Below, in pieces: positions 26,601-39,009 of a DNA stretch of 64,000 nt. A program made the translations under genes and the position numbers. The stretch is taken from the NCBI GenBank assembly GCA_963693085.1, contig OY856411.1:71282001-71346000 (forward strand), in the 5' to 3' direction. The notes beneath the pieces were generated by a model. The model was not told the DNA's origin, did no database searches, and saw only the letters and a list, made by a program, of their open reading frames with translations. Within the stretch, counting starts at the first letter, position 1. Every line of letters starts with the position of its first letter. The stretch comes from Alisma plantago-aquatica (taxonomy: Eukaryota; Streptophyta; Magnoliopsida; Alismatales; Alismataceae).

Positions 26601-28551
26601 TATTCATGTTCATTTCGTCATGTAATCTGTGTTTGAGATGGAACTTATGTGTTTAAGGATTAGAATCTGGTGTGAAAACATAATTTCTAGTTATGTCGAA
26701 CAAGTAGCAAAAAGTGCCTGAAGTTTGCAGCAAGATAGTGGTATCTTTTAGAACTAATTTTTTGGACCTAAGGTGACTATGTTTTGTAGCACTAAAAGTA
26801 TGTGTACTATATTAGTAATTTGATGGTCTGATTTCATCATCCTCTAGCTTCATTGACAATGATGTATCATTAAATGTCCATGTGAGAACGTAGTAGCTCA
26901 AGAACCCTCAAGGGTAAAAAGCACTAACATAGGAGAAATTAAATCATTGTAACGAGGTTGTAGAATAGAATAATGTTGGACATACCTCTTACATGTATTC
27001 AATTATTTATTCACGGTTCTGTGATTATAGTTTATCTAGAATCATTACCTTTGCTGAATCATGTAGGGATCTTCTTTGCGAATCAACCTTCTCATGTTTG
27101 ACTAGCATATCATCCACTTTTGCTTACTAAAGTAGGGCTTTACTTGACTGGTGATGGTCCAGATTCACCACGATCAAAGCATTGTTTTAGATCATCATTG
27201 CACCAGCTCGGATATTTAAATGCCCCAGATATAAGTCGTTTGCAGCATGCTCAAATTTATAAGTTCAGGCGAATGTTGTTATAATTAATAAAGCATAGAA
27301 ATATATATGTATGACTTACACATTTGTAGAAGAAAATATTAAATAACACATGGCTTATTCAATCTTTTATATTTTTAAGGGTAGCATATATGATAATTTG
27401 AGTGCAGCTCCAGATGCAAAAGTTTGAAATCGATTACTCATGATTTTTCGTCATCTTCCTAGAAGAAAAAATAAAATATTCACGATGGGTAATTGCACTC
27501 GAAACCAGAAAAAAGGAACTGAGAAATAAAATTCAATGTGAAGTTAATCATAGATATTTGGTTCATTCATAAAAATATGTTCAACATCTTTGTTTTCTAT
27601 GACTACAGATAGCCATGACACTCTTCTCTATCTAGCATATATATATGCATTCCTATAATCAATATTGAATCGACCTTTGAGTAGTGCGCAGGTGCACTTT
27701 GGCAAAGTGTACATGAATTTTTGGACAGATCAAGTGTTGAAATGGAAAGAGTTAACATTACCGTATACTTCTTCCGGCCATTGTTTGGGTAGATGATCAC
27801 GGTTATAATCTCTTTGTAGGTCCCTACCTGATCTTGATGGGGCATCTACGAGTTTCTTCCACAACATTTCTTCACCCTACACAAATTCGTCCCTTCCATT
27901 CAATATTGTGAAACGAAAAGAAACTCGAGAAAAGGGACAACGACATACACTTGACAATGGATTAATTCCGGAGAGCTACTAGCCAAAAATAGCCTCCCCA
28001 GAAAACCTTACATGGGACGACGTACAAGACTGAAAATGAACACATCACTGATGTGTACCCAGTAAATGAGTGAATCGACATTGGAAAGAAGAAACACACT
28101 GAGAAGGGATCTTACCAGGTTCACTCTTCTTCGGAATCGCCTGAATTTGGTTGGTAGTTAGCCCACTGGTCTCCTCATGTGCTGCTTCTGGGTGAAGGGA
28201 AGATGGAAACACGAGCAACAAGGGAGCGCAGAGGTGCAGATGGGCAGCAGTTTAGGAATTTTGCAGTGAGGGGAAAGGGTTAATAGGTTTCCAGATTTGT
28301 TTTCTCCCTAGTGAAAAGTCATGCCCGAAAAGAAGGGAGACATTTTGGCTTCTGCGCATGAGAGCGTACGAAATAGCAAATGGTAGGAAAAAGAAACAAT
28401 TGGAAGTGATTCATAATTGTTTTGTAATTTCATCATTTACTACATCATTTCCTACTACAAATTTACGTATTGTAAAGAAAAGTATTTTTAACTACATGCA
28501 TAGTATATGTAGTTAAGCCAAATGTAGTTAATTCCTAATTTTTCTGTAGTA
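23623..28551. mobile_element. CACTA-like DNA transposon with subterminal repeats
   Basis: The left end reads TACTACCAAAAATAATAATC; the right end, on the opposite strand, reads TACTACAGAAAAATTAGGAA. These are imperfect terminal inverted repeats close to the CACTACAAGAAAA ends of plant CACTA elements, with the first base C changed to T. Both ends carry many TGTAGTTA / TGTAGCTA words in both orientations over roughly 400 bp (left) and 150 bp (right), like the subterminal transposase-binding repeats of CACTA elements. I found no transposase motif, so it is probably non-autonomous. The insertion splits a solo LTR whose homologues are continuous at this point. No matching 3-bp target duplication was found (ATA against AAT). 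Confidence 0.65.
28115..28330 (-). other. Possible captured exon inside the DNA transposon
   Basis: This stretch near the right end of the CACTA-like element is less AT-rich than its surroundings. On the minus strand it runs to a consensus-like 5' splice site (CCTGGTAAG; plus-strand CTTACCAGG at 28111-28119). No conserved protein motif was recognised and the frame from the first ATG closes quickly. It could be a leader exon of a lost transposase gene or a captured host fragment. Confidence 0.25.
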
Positions 28552-29519
28552 AATGTGTGATCCAATCCCTAAATTTGACTATATGTCATTGTTGTAGTTG
28601 ACTGATATGTCTTTGCGGTATTTTCTCTTGTGCTGACCAAGAGGTGTGGTGAGGTTGTAGATTCCGTCTCTTCCATTAGACCTTGTATGGCACCGATTCT
28701 GACTTATCAAGTGGTCGATTGGATTTGAGTGGCATGACTCAAATCCTCAGGGCATAATAAAATACATAATCAACCGTGTAGCATAATTATATAGGATCAA
28801 AATATGAAAAATATTGGATGAGACCTTGCTTGATCTTTATACAATGTTGTTGATAGGAAATATAGATGGTCTTCATATTCTTTTTAAATTCTTAAGATAT
28901 TTATTAATTCAACAGAAAATTCCCTTCCTATTAATAATGATTACATGCTTCACTTAGCAGTAACTTTATTCCTACTTTTTTATCTTATCTGTGATAATAA
29001 TAGAGTTGGTGGTGAGGTATTTCTCCCATTGATATTTGGAATCTCACCCTATGGGTTTCCCACACCCTTTTTAGGTGGACGAGCATAAAGAGGTAGAGAT
29101 CGTGCAGTGTAGGTTGAGGAGCAGTAGGAGGACCAGTAGCTGACAATGTTGGCAGTGTTTCTAGATGTATTTTGTTAATAGAGTCCTAGAGTCATCCATG
29201 TATAGTCAGGTCTTTGGGATTATTTTGTATATGTTTCGTGAAAGTGTTTTCTTTATGTGGCTGGCTTGTATACCTGTTATGTATAGATATGGTGGAATAA
29301 TGTATATATGTTCTGGAATAGGTTCTCTGATAACATATCGATAGCATGCCTTGTATATGCTTTGAGAAATGAAAGGACTTTTATGTGAAGGCTCTTATTG
29401 TTTAGAAAATTTTATGAAAATGGTTTTAATTTTTAGTGTTTTCCAGTAATCTGATCGTTAATATTTCTTCCATGGTTTTGTGTTGAGTAATCTCGCTTTG
29501 CGTGGCAGGGGGCGTCACA

Positions 29520-29524
29520 CACGG
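29520..29524. repeat. Target-site duplication, right copy (CACGG)
   Basis: Exact copy of 20717-20721, immediately after the CA end of the solo LTR. Confidence 0.85.
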
Positions 29525-31150
29525 CTCCCGACCTCTGAAGTTCACAAAAAGTCTGGCAGAAGGTCCTTGTTCTTTGAACCCTTGAGATACCATCCATGCG
29601 CCTGCTAGGATAGGTCGAGAGTGCAGTGGCTATGGGTGGTTATTTGGTTCCTATAAGAATGTCACGATGATAGAATCCCTCCTCCTCCTACCATCATCTA
29701 TAGACACCCCACTACAGGTTACTTGAGGAATTCCTGAACCTCTGTAGTACCCCTCCGGCCGGAGTCCTTCCTCACTAATAGTCCAAGGAGTAAGGATTGT
29801 CTTTAGATATGGCTAGAAGTGCCTAGGATCCCAAGTGGCATTTGAGGATCCGCAATGGCACCTTGTTACGTCCATCTTTGATTATTTGATGCCATGTAAC
29901 CTCCACAACCCTAGGACTTGGGCTATTGTATCCTCTCCTACTGTATTACCTCTCAGTCTCTAACTCTGGCAAACTCAACCACCTCAGGTATCCCCTAGGA
30001 TTGGTCTAAGTCTGATGAAGGGTTAAGGAGTTGTTCCTACCTCATTTGGGTTCCCTTAGTCATATATCGAGGGAGTCAATTGTTGGGTTGGCTCTCTCGT
30101 GGAGGAACACAACCGCCTCGGGTGGTAGGAGAAGGTGTAATGCCTTTGGACCATATCAACCCTAGGCACGTTGTAATCTAAGCCACTGTGTGTGGGGCAG
30201 TGATGTCTTTTCACCCTAATATTAGCCCATCCAAAGTAAATAGATAAATAGTAAGCAGTTGCCTACGTGGGCACCTTGCCATTGGACAAGATCTAGTTAT
30301 CTTATAATTAACATGACTAATTATTGGTAACTCGAAAGATAGCATGTTATATATGAAAATTGATTAAGAAAAGGAGAGGAACACAAATGTAAAATAATTG
30401 AGACCTATTTCTGATCCCAATTCCAAAAGTAGGGCTAATTTCTAATTAAGTGGTGATTTGTACATGGAAACTCTAGAATTGATAATTAAATAGTTGAATA
30501 CTTTTAGTTCATGTTATAATATGAAAATATTGAATATATTGAGAAGCTAGATGATGATGATAATGATGGATAATTATGTTTTCTCGACCAATAAACACAT
30601 ACATGTATAATTAGGGTTTTAAAATTAAATATTATAACTTGTGATAATCTTAATGAACATCTAGATCAGACAATGATCATGCCTAAGATAGCATATCAAG
30701 TGTTGGTTAGAATATGTAACGAAATTGCCAGTTCTTATTTGCAAGTGATTGATTGATTATATGTTGTTATCTTACTAGAACACTTTTGCATGCACCCATG
30801 TACATAGTATAGCAATATACTAATCCGCATTTTGTTTCATGCCATTTTAGGTAAATACAACACATGAAGATAACAAGACATGATGAACCAGATGAAATCC
30901 ATTAAAGAAATTAAAGCTAAGTAAAGGAGGATTAGTTTGATACTTCTTCTCACTATGTATTAGTTCATGTTGGCAATTCATGTAATTCCTTAGAGGAGCA
31001 TCATTGTATAACTTGTAAATAATTTTTTGAGTTAATGGAAATTAGTTTCTATTGTTTGTTATTTGCTAAAATCTGGATCTTGGGAATTTTAAGCAATGGT
31101 TCTCAACTTAAGGTCCTATAAGAGCCCCATATTTTTCAAGTAATTTTTAT
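29525..31150 (-). mobile_element. Older LTR-like repeat, minus strand, host of the solo LTR
   Basis: On the minus strand this block is homologous to the TGTAACGACC repeat at 8358: GGACCTTAAGTTGAGAACC near its start, ATGATGCTCCTCTAAGG, TGGGTGCATGCAAAAGTG, and a CCAAT...GGTGCCCACGTAGGCAA-type block further in. It continues beyond the solo LTR into sequence left of 20717, where the minus strand has TCCTATATATACATATCC (20694-20677), a fitting TATA region, followed by a purine-rich leader. The original TG start, expected near 31135-31150, is degenerate. The left end below 20.6 kb is undefined. Confidence 0.5.
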
Positions 31151-33429
31151 TTATTTATAATTTTAAGTAATTTTTAGAAATGTAACAAAAATTATTAGGG
31201 CATAACCTGGAGGTAATAGTTTCTAGAATGCATCATGGTTTTGGGGGGATAGCAATATTTTCCTCCGCACCATTAATGTGACATCCCGCCATCACACAGA
31301 CAACGAGACGTCACGCGAAAATGCACGGAACTACCATAAACCACATATTACCCAAAAACACGGGTTAATTAAAACTGATTGTGGAAAGCAGGTAACAAAG
31401 AAACCATTACATTCAGATCCTCATCATGCAAGGAAACATGTTATATAAATATACATAACCTTGATATATGTCCACAGCTTCTACGGACCAGTTGTCCTGT
31501 CAGCACAAGAGTTCATCACCTGTTTATACATAACAGAATAGGCCACATCAGACCAACAGCAGGATACACAAAGCTACAACATCTATATATTGTGAAACGT
31601 CGCCAAAACACCTCCAAGGACCTGAGAGTACAGGGATGACTCTAGGAATCAACTACAAAACAACCAAAATAGCAGCATGTCCATCTATTGCCTCCTACTG
31701 TTCTCCTTGCTGCTCGGCTGCAACCTCACAACCACCACCATGTCAAGCACAACCACCTAAAAAGTTGTAAACCAGCAGGGTGAGACACACAGTCCCAGCG
31801 AGAAACATAACTCCCCGTCAAAACTATAAAACTTCAGAAAAAGGCTAAAAGCAGATAACTGATATGAGTAGACCATATGAGTAGCATACTGAGCAGAACT
31901 AGCTTAATTAACAATCTTACCAAGATATCCAGGAGGTATATAACCAGATATTCTTTATGGAACATGATTGACAAGATAAGCTTTATAGGAACTTATCACA
32001 AGATATGAGGAACGTACAAATAACTACAAGATATAACTAGAAAAAATATACAAACAAGGCTTCAACCAATGTTCTGTGTTTTGCCCTAAGATAATATATA
32101 TTATTCGGATAAATTATGATTTATTATGCCCTGATGAAGTGAGTGATACCGCTCAAATCCAACCTTCGGCTGCGAAGCCCAAAACTGGTCCCATACAAGG
32201 TCAATGGAAGAGTCGTACTCCATGACCTCACCCTTTTCGTGGTCAGTGCATGATAACCAAAGAAGGACCACATTCTCTTGCTTGAGTGGCCTCAGCCATA
32301 GGGTTACCTCACGCAGTCTACCCTTTTTATCTGGCCCGCCTTGGTACAGGTCACGATGCTAGTATATTTGAGCCACGGGCCAATTCACCGTGCTTCCTGA
32401 GCCATGAACGCATTCATGCTCTATCCCACTGATCCATGGGCCTGTTCACCATGCTCTTATACACATCTTGAGTCTACAACCACAGTTACACTCTAATCCA
32501 CCTACTTTCGGCTAGGAGAAACCATGCATATTCAACAATATGTTCTCTAGGTAATCCCGCAGGATGAACCTATTTCACCATCACCAGCAATTGACGATGA
32601 TGGATCTATGGCCAGGGCAAAACTACATGAAATGTTCCACTGTAATTTATTAGTATATTTTAGGTGAAATTTTGAAGCAACCAGGTTATAAAACATAAAC
32701 AACATTGTGTCACATTATTACTATCATTATCACATTATTGTGGGATCTCTGTCCCTCATCACATAATGCTACTGCCTCTCAAGGCATCATCATCTTATAC
32801 CTCATCATCCTGGGATAGCAATCCCTTATCTCAATATCATAGGATAACACCTCAACTAGGCACTCAGCCTTTATCAGGTCCACATACCTTTCTCATCATA
32901 CTGGTGATACATGTTATCTCATCAACAAGGATTACCATCAATCAGTGTTATATAAAGCACATACACCTCATAGCTCTTATCTGGTTATGAATTCATCTGA
33001 TACACCTGCATGGTTAGTATGTATATCAAGAGAGAGATAACTTGACCACCAAACATAAATCTCTGGGGAACATATTATTATTATCATGCCATTCAGATTT
33101 AGGTTGCATATGATTGGAATAACATCCATTATTATGATCATATGAGGCAATAAGTTGTAGCTGGTATATCAAACAACTTATGTTATCATTACAAAATCGT
33201 GAGCATCCACCATTCCCTATATCTCATAAACATTACCATTATCTTACCATCCTTCTTATCACCAACCTTAGGTATCAAACATGTCACCGGTCACAACCTA
33301 TCTTCCATATCCCATCATCAACAAAAGGTTTGGTTACAAGATAACACCTCATCTAGAGTTTCTGGGCTAAGCGCATCCTTCACCAAAGGTATCGCCTACC
33401 CTCACTAAAGGTGTGGCGAGTAGCACTAT

Positions 33430-34290
33430 CCCTCACCCAAGGAGGTATCGGGCAGGGTTATAACCCTCACCCAAACTCTATCGGTCAGGGCACTAGCCAC
33501 ACACATATCGGCCACAACCAAAACATACACATGCACAAGAGGATGTCGTGCAACTAGGGACCATGATGGTATCGTGTAGCTAGGTCCTGGAGGATATCGT
33601 GCAACCAAGCATAGGTAGGTATCGGGTATCACAATAGCCTATCGCCCATTAGGGTTAGGGTTCTCATCGGCCACCCTACAACACTCTGTCGCCCAAGGCC
33701 AAAATGTTCAAGGCCATGATGCTCAAGGTCATACCGTCCAAGATCAAAACCATAACGCCCAACAAGCACACTACTGCCATCTAACGACACCATGGCACCC
33801 AAGGTGGTCTATCATCCAACTAGGTTAAGCACAAACATATTGACCAACACTATGGTACCTATCTAGGGTTTCTCCACCCAAACGTCATATCGGGAAAAAG
33901 CAAAGCCAACCCATGTCACCCAAGGCACAAAATAGGGATATCTATCAAGCATCATGTCGGCCAAAGGCATAATGCCCACAACCACCAACTAAGGCAGGGG
34001 TTCATATCGGGCAAAAGGGACAAAGAACGCTAGTTAGCATATCACCCAAGACTCAACCCTAGGAGAGGGGTATCGGGCAACTCATCACAAGGGGTATCGT
34101 GCAAGGCTTAAATCCATATCGTGTTGGTCATCTTCAACCTTAAGATTGCCACCAAGAAGCCATAAAAGCTCCAGAGAGTTGGCTCACCTCTCAAGACAAT
34201 TAAGTGAGAGAGGGGAATTGCGCAACTTCCATCACCTATCGGGAAATAAGGAGGTCCATCTCCTCATATCGGTCAACCAACCCAAGCTCA
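33430..34290 (-). repeat. Dispersed TATCGGGCA-type words in the LTR
   Basis: About 18 copies of TATCGGGC / TATCGTGC / ATCGGCC-like words on the plus strand, for example near 33443, 33571, 33594, 33619, 33887, 34003, 34067, 34094, 34238 and 34265. Spacing is irregular. Related words such as CCGATATGC, TATCGGTTT and CCGATAGGC occur in the solo LTR at 21.1-22.2 kb. Confidence 0.65.
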
Positions 34291-34486
34291 ACTTCACCAA
34301 TAGATTTGGAGACCCTAAACTCACCTATCAACAACCAAGAGAGAGGGGTTTTTCCCAAGGAAAACTCCACATCCATGGTTCGGAAAACCCAAGGAAAACC
34401 AAGATACAAGGTCTAGGGTTCATCTAGAGTAACCTCATAACCATTAAAGCAAGAAACTTATCTAGATGATAACATGGCCGATCAAG

Positions 34487-34500
34487 ATATATATATATAT

Positions 34501-34531
<31 letters not shown>

Positions 34532-34555
34532 TATATTTATATATTTATATATATA
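34487..34555. repeat. (TA)n / (TTTA)n microsatellite
   Basis: A TA run followed by about eight TTTA units and a second TA/TTTA mixture, inside the minus-strand 3' LTR, a few hundred bp downstream of its TATA region. Confidence 0.9.
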
Positions 34556-34926
34556 GCATGCAACATGAAAAGAAGTAGTATAGCTAGGGTTAAGAGTTAT
34601 GTAACCCACCTCAAGCAAGCTCCAAGCTCCTAGCACCAAGCTTCCAGGATCCAAGCACCACCCTCGGCCAACACTAGGAGAAAGAGAAACTCTATGACCA
34701 CCATGGCCGAAGAAGAAGGAAGAAGAAAGAAGAAGATGCCATGGAAGAAGGGGAGAGATACTGACCAAGGAAGCAAGACACCTTCTAGGGTTCGGCCACC
34801 ACTAGAGGAAGAAGAAGACTAGAGCTTGTCTCCCACCAAGCTCCACCAAGGAGAGGGTATCGGCTACCAAGGAAGAAGGAAAACAACTAAGGAACTAAAG
34901 GGATCCCAAGCAAGAGAAAGGAGAGA

Positions 34927-34934
34927 CATATATA
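34927..34934 (-). promoter_or_regulatory. TATA box of the minus-strand Tekay LTR
   Basis: TATATATG on the minus strand, about 610 bp from the LTR start, comparable with about 690 bp in the solo LTR and in the 61923 LTR. It is followed by GA/CT-rich sequence with several AAGAAGAAG runs. Confidence 0.5.
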
Positions 34935-35555
34935 GAAGAGGGTGAAGGGGAGACTAAGGCAAGGTGTCATCCTCCCTAAGAACACTTGTCCATGGGGAAA
35001 AGCCACCTACTAGCTCATCCACCTCCACATGTCCAAAGCCTTTTCCACATGCTAGCAACAAGCACCAAGTGTCCATAAGGGGTGACACAAATGATGCTAG
35101 GTGTAGGGGTGTGTGTCGCCCAGTAGGGCAACCTGACACACCCACCAACACCCTTGGTCGATACACCTCTCTGGCTGATATTCCATCCCTCCTTGGCTGA
35201 CACACCTAGGGCTTGCCCAATACAAGGCCCAACAAAGCAACACAAATCCCAAACAAGGCTCAACAAGGAAAAACAAGGCAAGACAAAGCTCAAAGCTACT
35301 CAAACAATGATCCCAACCCATCCTCTCAACCCTAGAGGATGAAAGGAGAGAAAGAAACATCTCTCAATGTGACAAACTTGCACACCAACCCATAAACTTG
35401 GGTTATTTGTAAGTTGCACCTCCACCTCTCAACAAAGCACAAACTAACCCTAATCACCACTTAATGTGATTAGAAAACATCTAAACACAAGGTTTAGGCA
35501 AGGAAGAAAGGTTAAGCCCAAAATATAGGTCAGGGTCCTTACAAGCCATAAACCT

Positions 35556-37691
35556 CTACAAAGGGATTTCTCCCCCTAAATCCGAAGTGAAAAGCGAGGG
35601 ATACTTCCTCCTCATATCTTCCTCGAGCTCCCACGTGGCTTCCTCAATGCCACGATGATGCCAAAGAACCTTCACAAGCACCAGGTCCTTCATTTTCAAC
35701 TTCTTCACTCTTCTCTCAAGAATCATCATTAGACCTTCCTCATAGGTCACATCTTCATCAAGCTCAACATCAACTGGTTGTATCACTGTCCCTATGTCTG
35801 GGTGACTATTCTTTAGCATACTGACATCAAACACCGGATGTAACATGTGCAACTCTGGCGGAAGTCCTAACTTGTAAGCTACCTTGCCGACACGTGCTAT
35901 TATCGGGTATGGCCCCATATATCTGGGTGCTAGCTTGCCCTTCCGGGCAAACCTCAGTACGCCTTTCCATGGTGAGACCTTGAGATACACCTTGTCTCCC
36001 ACCTGGAACTCTAAAGGTCATCGACGATTGTCTTCATACAATTTATGTCTGTCCTGTGCCGCTTTCAACTGTTGTTGTATCATCTTGATCTTTTCTATTG
36101 TCTGCTGCACTAACTCAGGACCCAAAAGCTGATACTCTCCCGACTCATACCAGCATAGAGGAGATTTGCACTTCCTGCCATATAAAGCCTCATAAGGAGC
36201 CATGTTGATGCTCCGTTGGTAACTATTGTTGTAGGCAAACTCTATCAAACTGAGATGTACATCCCAACTGCCTATGAACTGCAGAACACAAGCTTGGAGA
36301 AGATCCTCCAAAGTCTGAATGGTCCTTTCAGACTGTCCATATTTCTACGGGTGGAAAGCGGTACTGAACCTCAACTGCATTCCCAACGCTTTGTGCAGTT
36401 GTTCCCAAAAATGGCTCATGAATTGGGGACCTCTATCAGAGACTATCATTGCAGGTACACCATGCAAATGCACTATCTCATCCACATACACCTGAGCAAG
36501 TTTTTCTGTTGTATACATTGTCTTCACAGGTATGAAATGAGCAGACTTTGTCAACATGTCCACTATCACCCAATTGGAATCATGATTCTTAGTTGTCCTT
36601 GGCAGACCAACTACAAAATCCATGGTTATGTGATCCCATTTCCACTGCGGTATGGACATGGGTTGCAAAGTACCTACCAGCTTCTGATGCTCAGCCTTAA
36701 CTTGTTGGCATACCACACACCTAGCCACAAACTCGGCTACATCTCTCTTCAAGCCAGGCCACCAATACATGTCCTTCAGATTATGATACATCTTGGTGAC
36801 ACCTGGATGCATAGCATGCATCGACGTGTGTGCTTCCTCGAGTACTAGCTTTCTCAGATCACCAACATCGGGGACCACCATCCTGCTATGGTAACAAACT
36901 AGTCCATCCTCGGACTCATGGAAGCCATCACAATTCTTGCTGCCAAACACTGATCTGATCAACTAAGCTGTAGCATCTGCCTATTGTGCATCTTTGATCT
37001 GCTACCTCAACGTAGGCTTTACTTACATCTGTGCTAACAGTCCTACCAACAAGGAGACTTCAAACTATACATTCATCTTCTGCAAAGAAGAGAACATATC
37101 CCGCCTATGGCATACCAAAGAACTCAACTATGCCTTCTTCATAGGAAGAGAAGAAGACTTCCTGCTAAGCGCATCAGCTACCACGTTCGCCTTACCAGGA
37201 TGATACTCAATGGTGCAATTGTAATCATTGATCAACTCCATCCAGTGATGCTATCGCATGTTCAGCTCACTCTGCGAGAAGATATACTTCAAGTTTTTAT
37301 GATCCTTAAATATCTAACACACTTCCCCATAAAGATAGTGTCTCCAAATCTTTAATGCATGGACCACCACTGCTAGCTCCAAATCATGTGTTGGATAGCT
37401 CTCCTCATGTTTCTTAAGTTGTCGCGAAGTAAAAGAAGCCACATGATCTTCCTACATCAACACACATCCTAGGCCTTTCTTGGAAGCATCACAGAAAACA
37501 ACATAGCCTTTCCTAGGCTCTGGCAGCACCAACACTGGAGTACTAGTCAGCTTCTCCTTCAAACTTTGGAAAGCTTGCTGACAATGGTCATCCCAAACAA
37601 AAGGTACATCCTTCCTGGTCAATTTTGTCAACGGCAACACGATCACACTGAAGTTCCTTATGAACCTCCGATAGTATCCTGCCAAACCCAA
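35556..37691 (-). pseudogene. RNase H, integrase and chromodomain relic (Tekay)
   Basis: On the minus strand: AGYYRRFI and FCDASKKGLGCVLM (RNase H, 37.69-37.45 kb), a stop-rich stretch through the DHKNLKY and [10 protein letters not shown] motifs, then integrase from 36962: the HHCC finger (AHTSMHAMHP..., CVVC), core aspartates in TMDFVVGLP and VSDRGPQF, and the catalytic Glu in GQSERTIQ after a stop at the FHP motif (about 36345). The tail reads [23 protein letters not shown] and a chromodomain with [20 protein letters not shown] further stop lies near 36015. The sequence is strongly similar to the intact polyprotein at 57218-61873 but has roughly ten stops and a frameshift near 37690. Confidence 0.85.
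35563..35580 (-). other. Polypurine tract of the minus-strand Tekay element
   Basis: On the minus strand TTTAGGGGGAGAAATCCC precedes the 3' LTR. The intact element has TTTCGGGGACGAAATCC at the same place (61886-61902) and the left-edge fossil has a decayed version. The block is conserved in Tekay-type elements just before the plus-strand primer. Confidence 0.55.
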
Positions 37692-39009
37692 AAAAACTAC
37701 GAACTTCTGTCGGCATTTTTGGTTGCTCCCAATCTACAACTGACTTCACCTTCTTGGGGTCCACTCTGACTCCTTCTGTAGATATCACATGACCCAAGAA
37801 AGTCACTTCTTTCAACCAGAACTCGCACTTACTAAACATGGCATACAACTGATGTTGGCGAAGAAGAGTCAACGCTTGTCGAAGATGCTGCTCATGTTCT
37901 CGACTATCCTGACTGTAGATCAATATGTCATCTATAAAAACTACAACAAACTGATCTATAAATGGACGGAACACCTTATTCATCAGATCCATGAAAGTAG
38001 CAGGTGCATTGGTTAGCCCAAACGGCATAACCACAAAATTAAAATGACCATACCTCATCCTAAAAGCCGACTTTGGTATGTCTTCATCCTTAATCCTCAA
38101 TTGATGATATCCTGACTGCAGATCGATCTTTGAGAACACTATAGCACCATACAATTGATCAAACAGATCATCTATCCTCGACAACAGGTACTTGTTCTTG
38201 ATCATAACTTTGTTCAATTGTCGATAATCTATGCACAAACGCATCGACCCATCCTTCTTCTTTACAAACAGGACTGGAGCACCCCACGGAGATGTGCTTG
38301 GTCTAATGAAATCTTTATCCAACAACTTCTGTAACTGCTTCTTCAGCTCTGCCATCTCAGTTGGAGCCATCCTGTATAGTGCTTGAGCAACTAGCCATGT
38401 CCCTGGCACCAGATTGATCTCAAAGTCAATCGCTCGAGGTGGGGGAACACCAGGAAACTCATCGGGAAACACATCCACAAATTCTTTGACAATAAGAACA
38501 TCCCCAAGGCTAGGACCACCCTTCGCCTTGGTATCCACAACATGAGATAAGAATGCCTTACATCCTTGCCGTAGCAACTTCTCTTCCACCATTGCTGACA
38601 CTAAACATGTTGGAAGGATCTTCCTATCTCCTTGGAAGGCCCACTTCTCACCACCGTCAACAAAAACTACTTGCTTGGAACCACAGTCCAGCACAACCTT
38701 ATACTTCTCTAAGGTATCCATCCCAAGAATCACAACAAAGCCATGCATACCAAGTGGTATAAGATCCACTTGTATCTTGCGTCCGGATAAAGATAAAACA
38801 TAAGATGGACACACCTCTCGAAGCATCGATGAACCATCAAGAGGGGTTTCTAGCAACAAGCTATCTTGCTTACAGCTAATAGGTAAAAGACATCTATCAA
38901 GCATACTACATGTGATAAAAGAGTGTGTAGCACCCGGGTCAACCAGAACAGATATAAAGAAAGAAGAAGACAAATCAGAGTGAAATAACTCCATCTGACC
39001 TGCCACCAC
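37588..39009 (-). pseudogene. Protease and reverse transcriptase relic (Tekay), open segment
   Basis: A 473-residue uninterrupted stretch on the minus strand. The aspartic protease is marked by [12 protein letters not shown] near residue 22. Reverse transcriptase follows with [52 protein letters not shown] and the catalytic [11 protein letters not shown]. It leaves the correct frame at its C-terminus (after RSFFGFG), where the RNase H connection continues in another frame from about 37691. The catalytic residues survive, but the copy is part of a broken polyprotein and is truncated by the Athila insertion, so it cannot act alone. Confidence 0.85.

Larger units (their letters stand above)
20722..29519 (+). 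mobile_element. Solo Tekay-type LTR, split by a DNA transposon
   Basis: The LTR runs from TGTAATGACCCTCACC (20722) to GGGGGCGTCACA (29519) and is bounded by a perfect 5-bp duplication. The CACTA-like element at 23623-28551 interrupts it, leaving about 3.86 kb of LTR. The rejoined order matches the minus-strand LTR at 31277-35543 and the long LTR ending at 57085: CTAGCAT...TGTACCAAGG before the split, then GACCTTGTATGG, GCATAAT...CATAATCAACC and TTTTTAGGTGGACG after it. There is no primer site on its right and no polyprotein on its left. It is therefore a product of recombination between the two LTRs of a full element. It sits inside an older minus-strand LTR. Confidence 0.85.
31277..35543 (-). 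mobile_element. 3' LTR of the minus-strand Tekay element
   Basis: On the minus strand it runs from TGTAAGGACCCTGACC (35543) to GGCGGGATGTCACA (31277), 4267 bp. The start lies 13 bp from the polyprotein relic. The order matches the solo LTR: a promoter region near 34.93 kb, a zone rich in TATCGGGC words, GTACCAAGGCGGGCC near 32335, GACCTTGTATGG near 32200, GAGTTATG...CTCGCTGGGAC and CTTTTTAGGTGG near 31763. No target duplication can be tested because the 5' LTR is outside the window. Confidence 0.8.

Noticed and set aside
23620..28554. 3-bp target duplication of the CACTA-like element
   Set aside because: Flanking triplets are ATA and AAT, and shifting the ends by one base does not make them match.
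36216..36848. 210-codon plus-strand open frame
   Set aside because: It is the antisense shadow of the minus-strand integrase, whose motifs are clear on the other strand.
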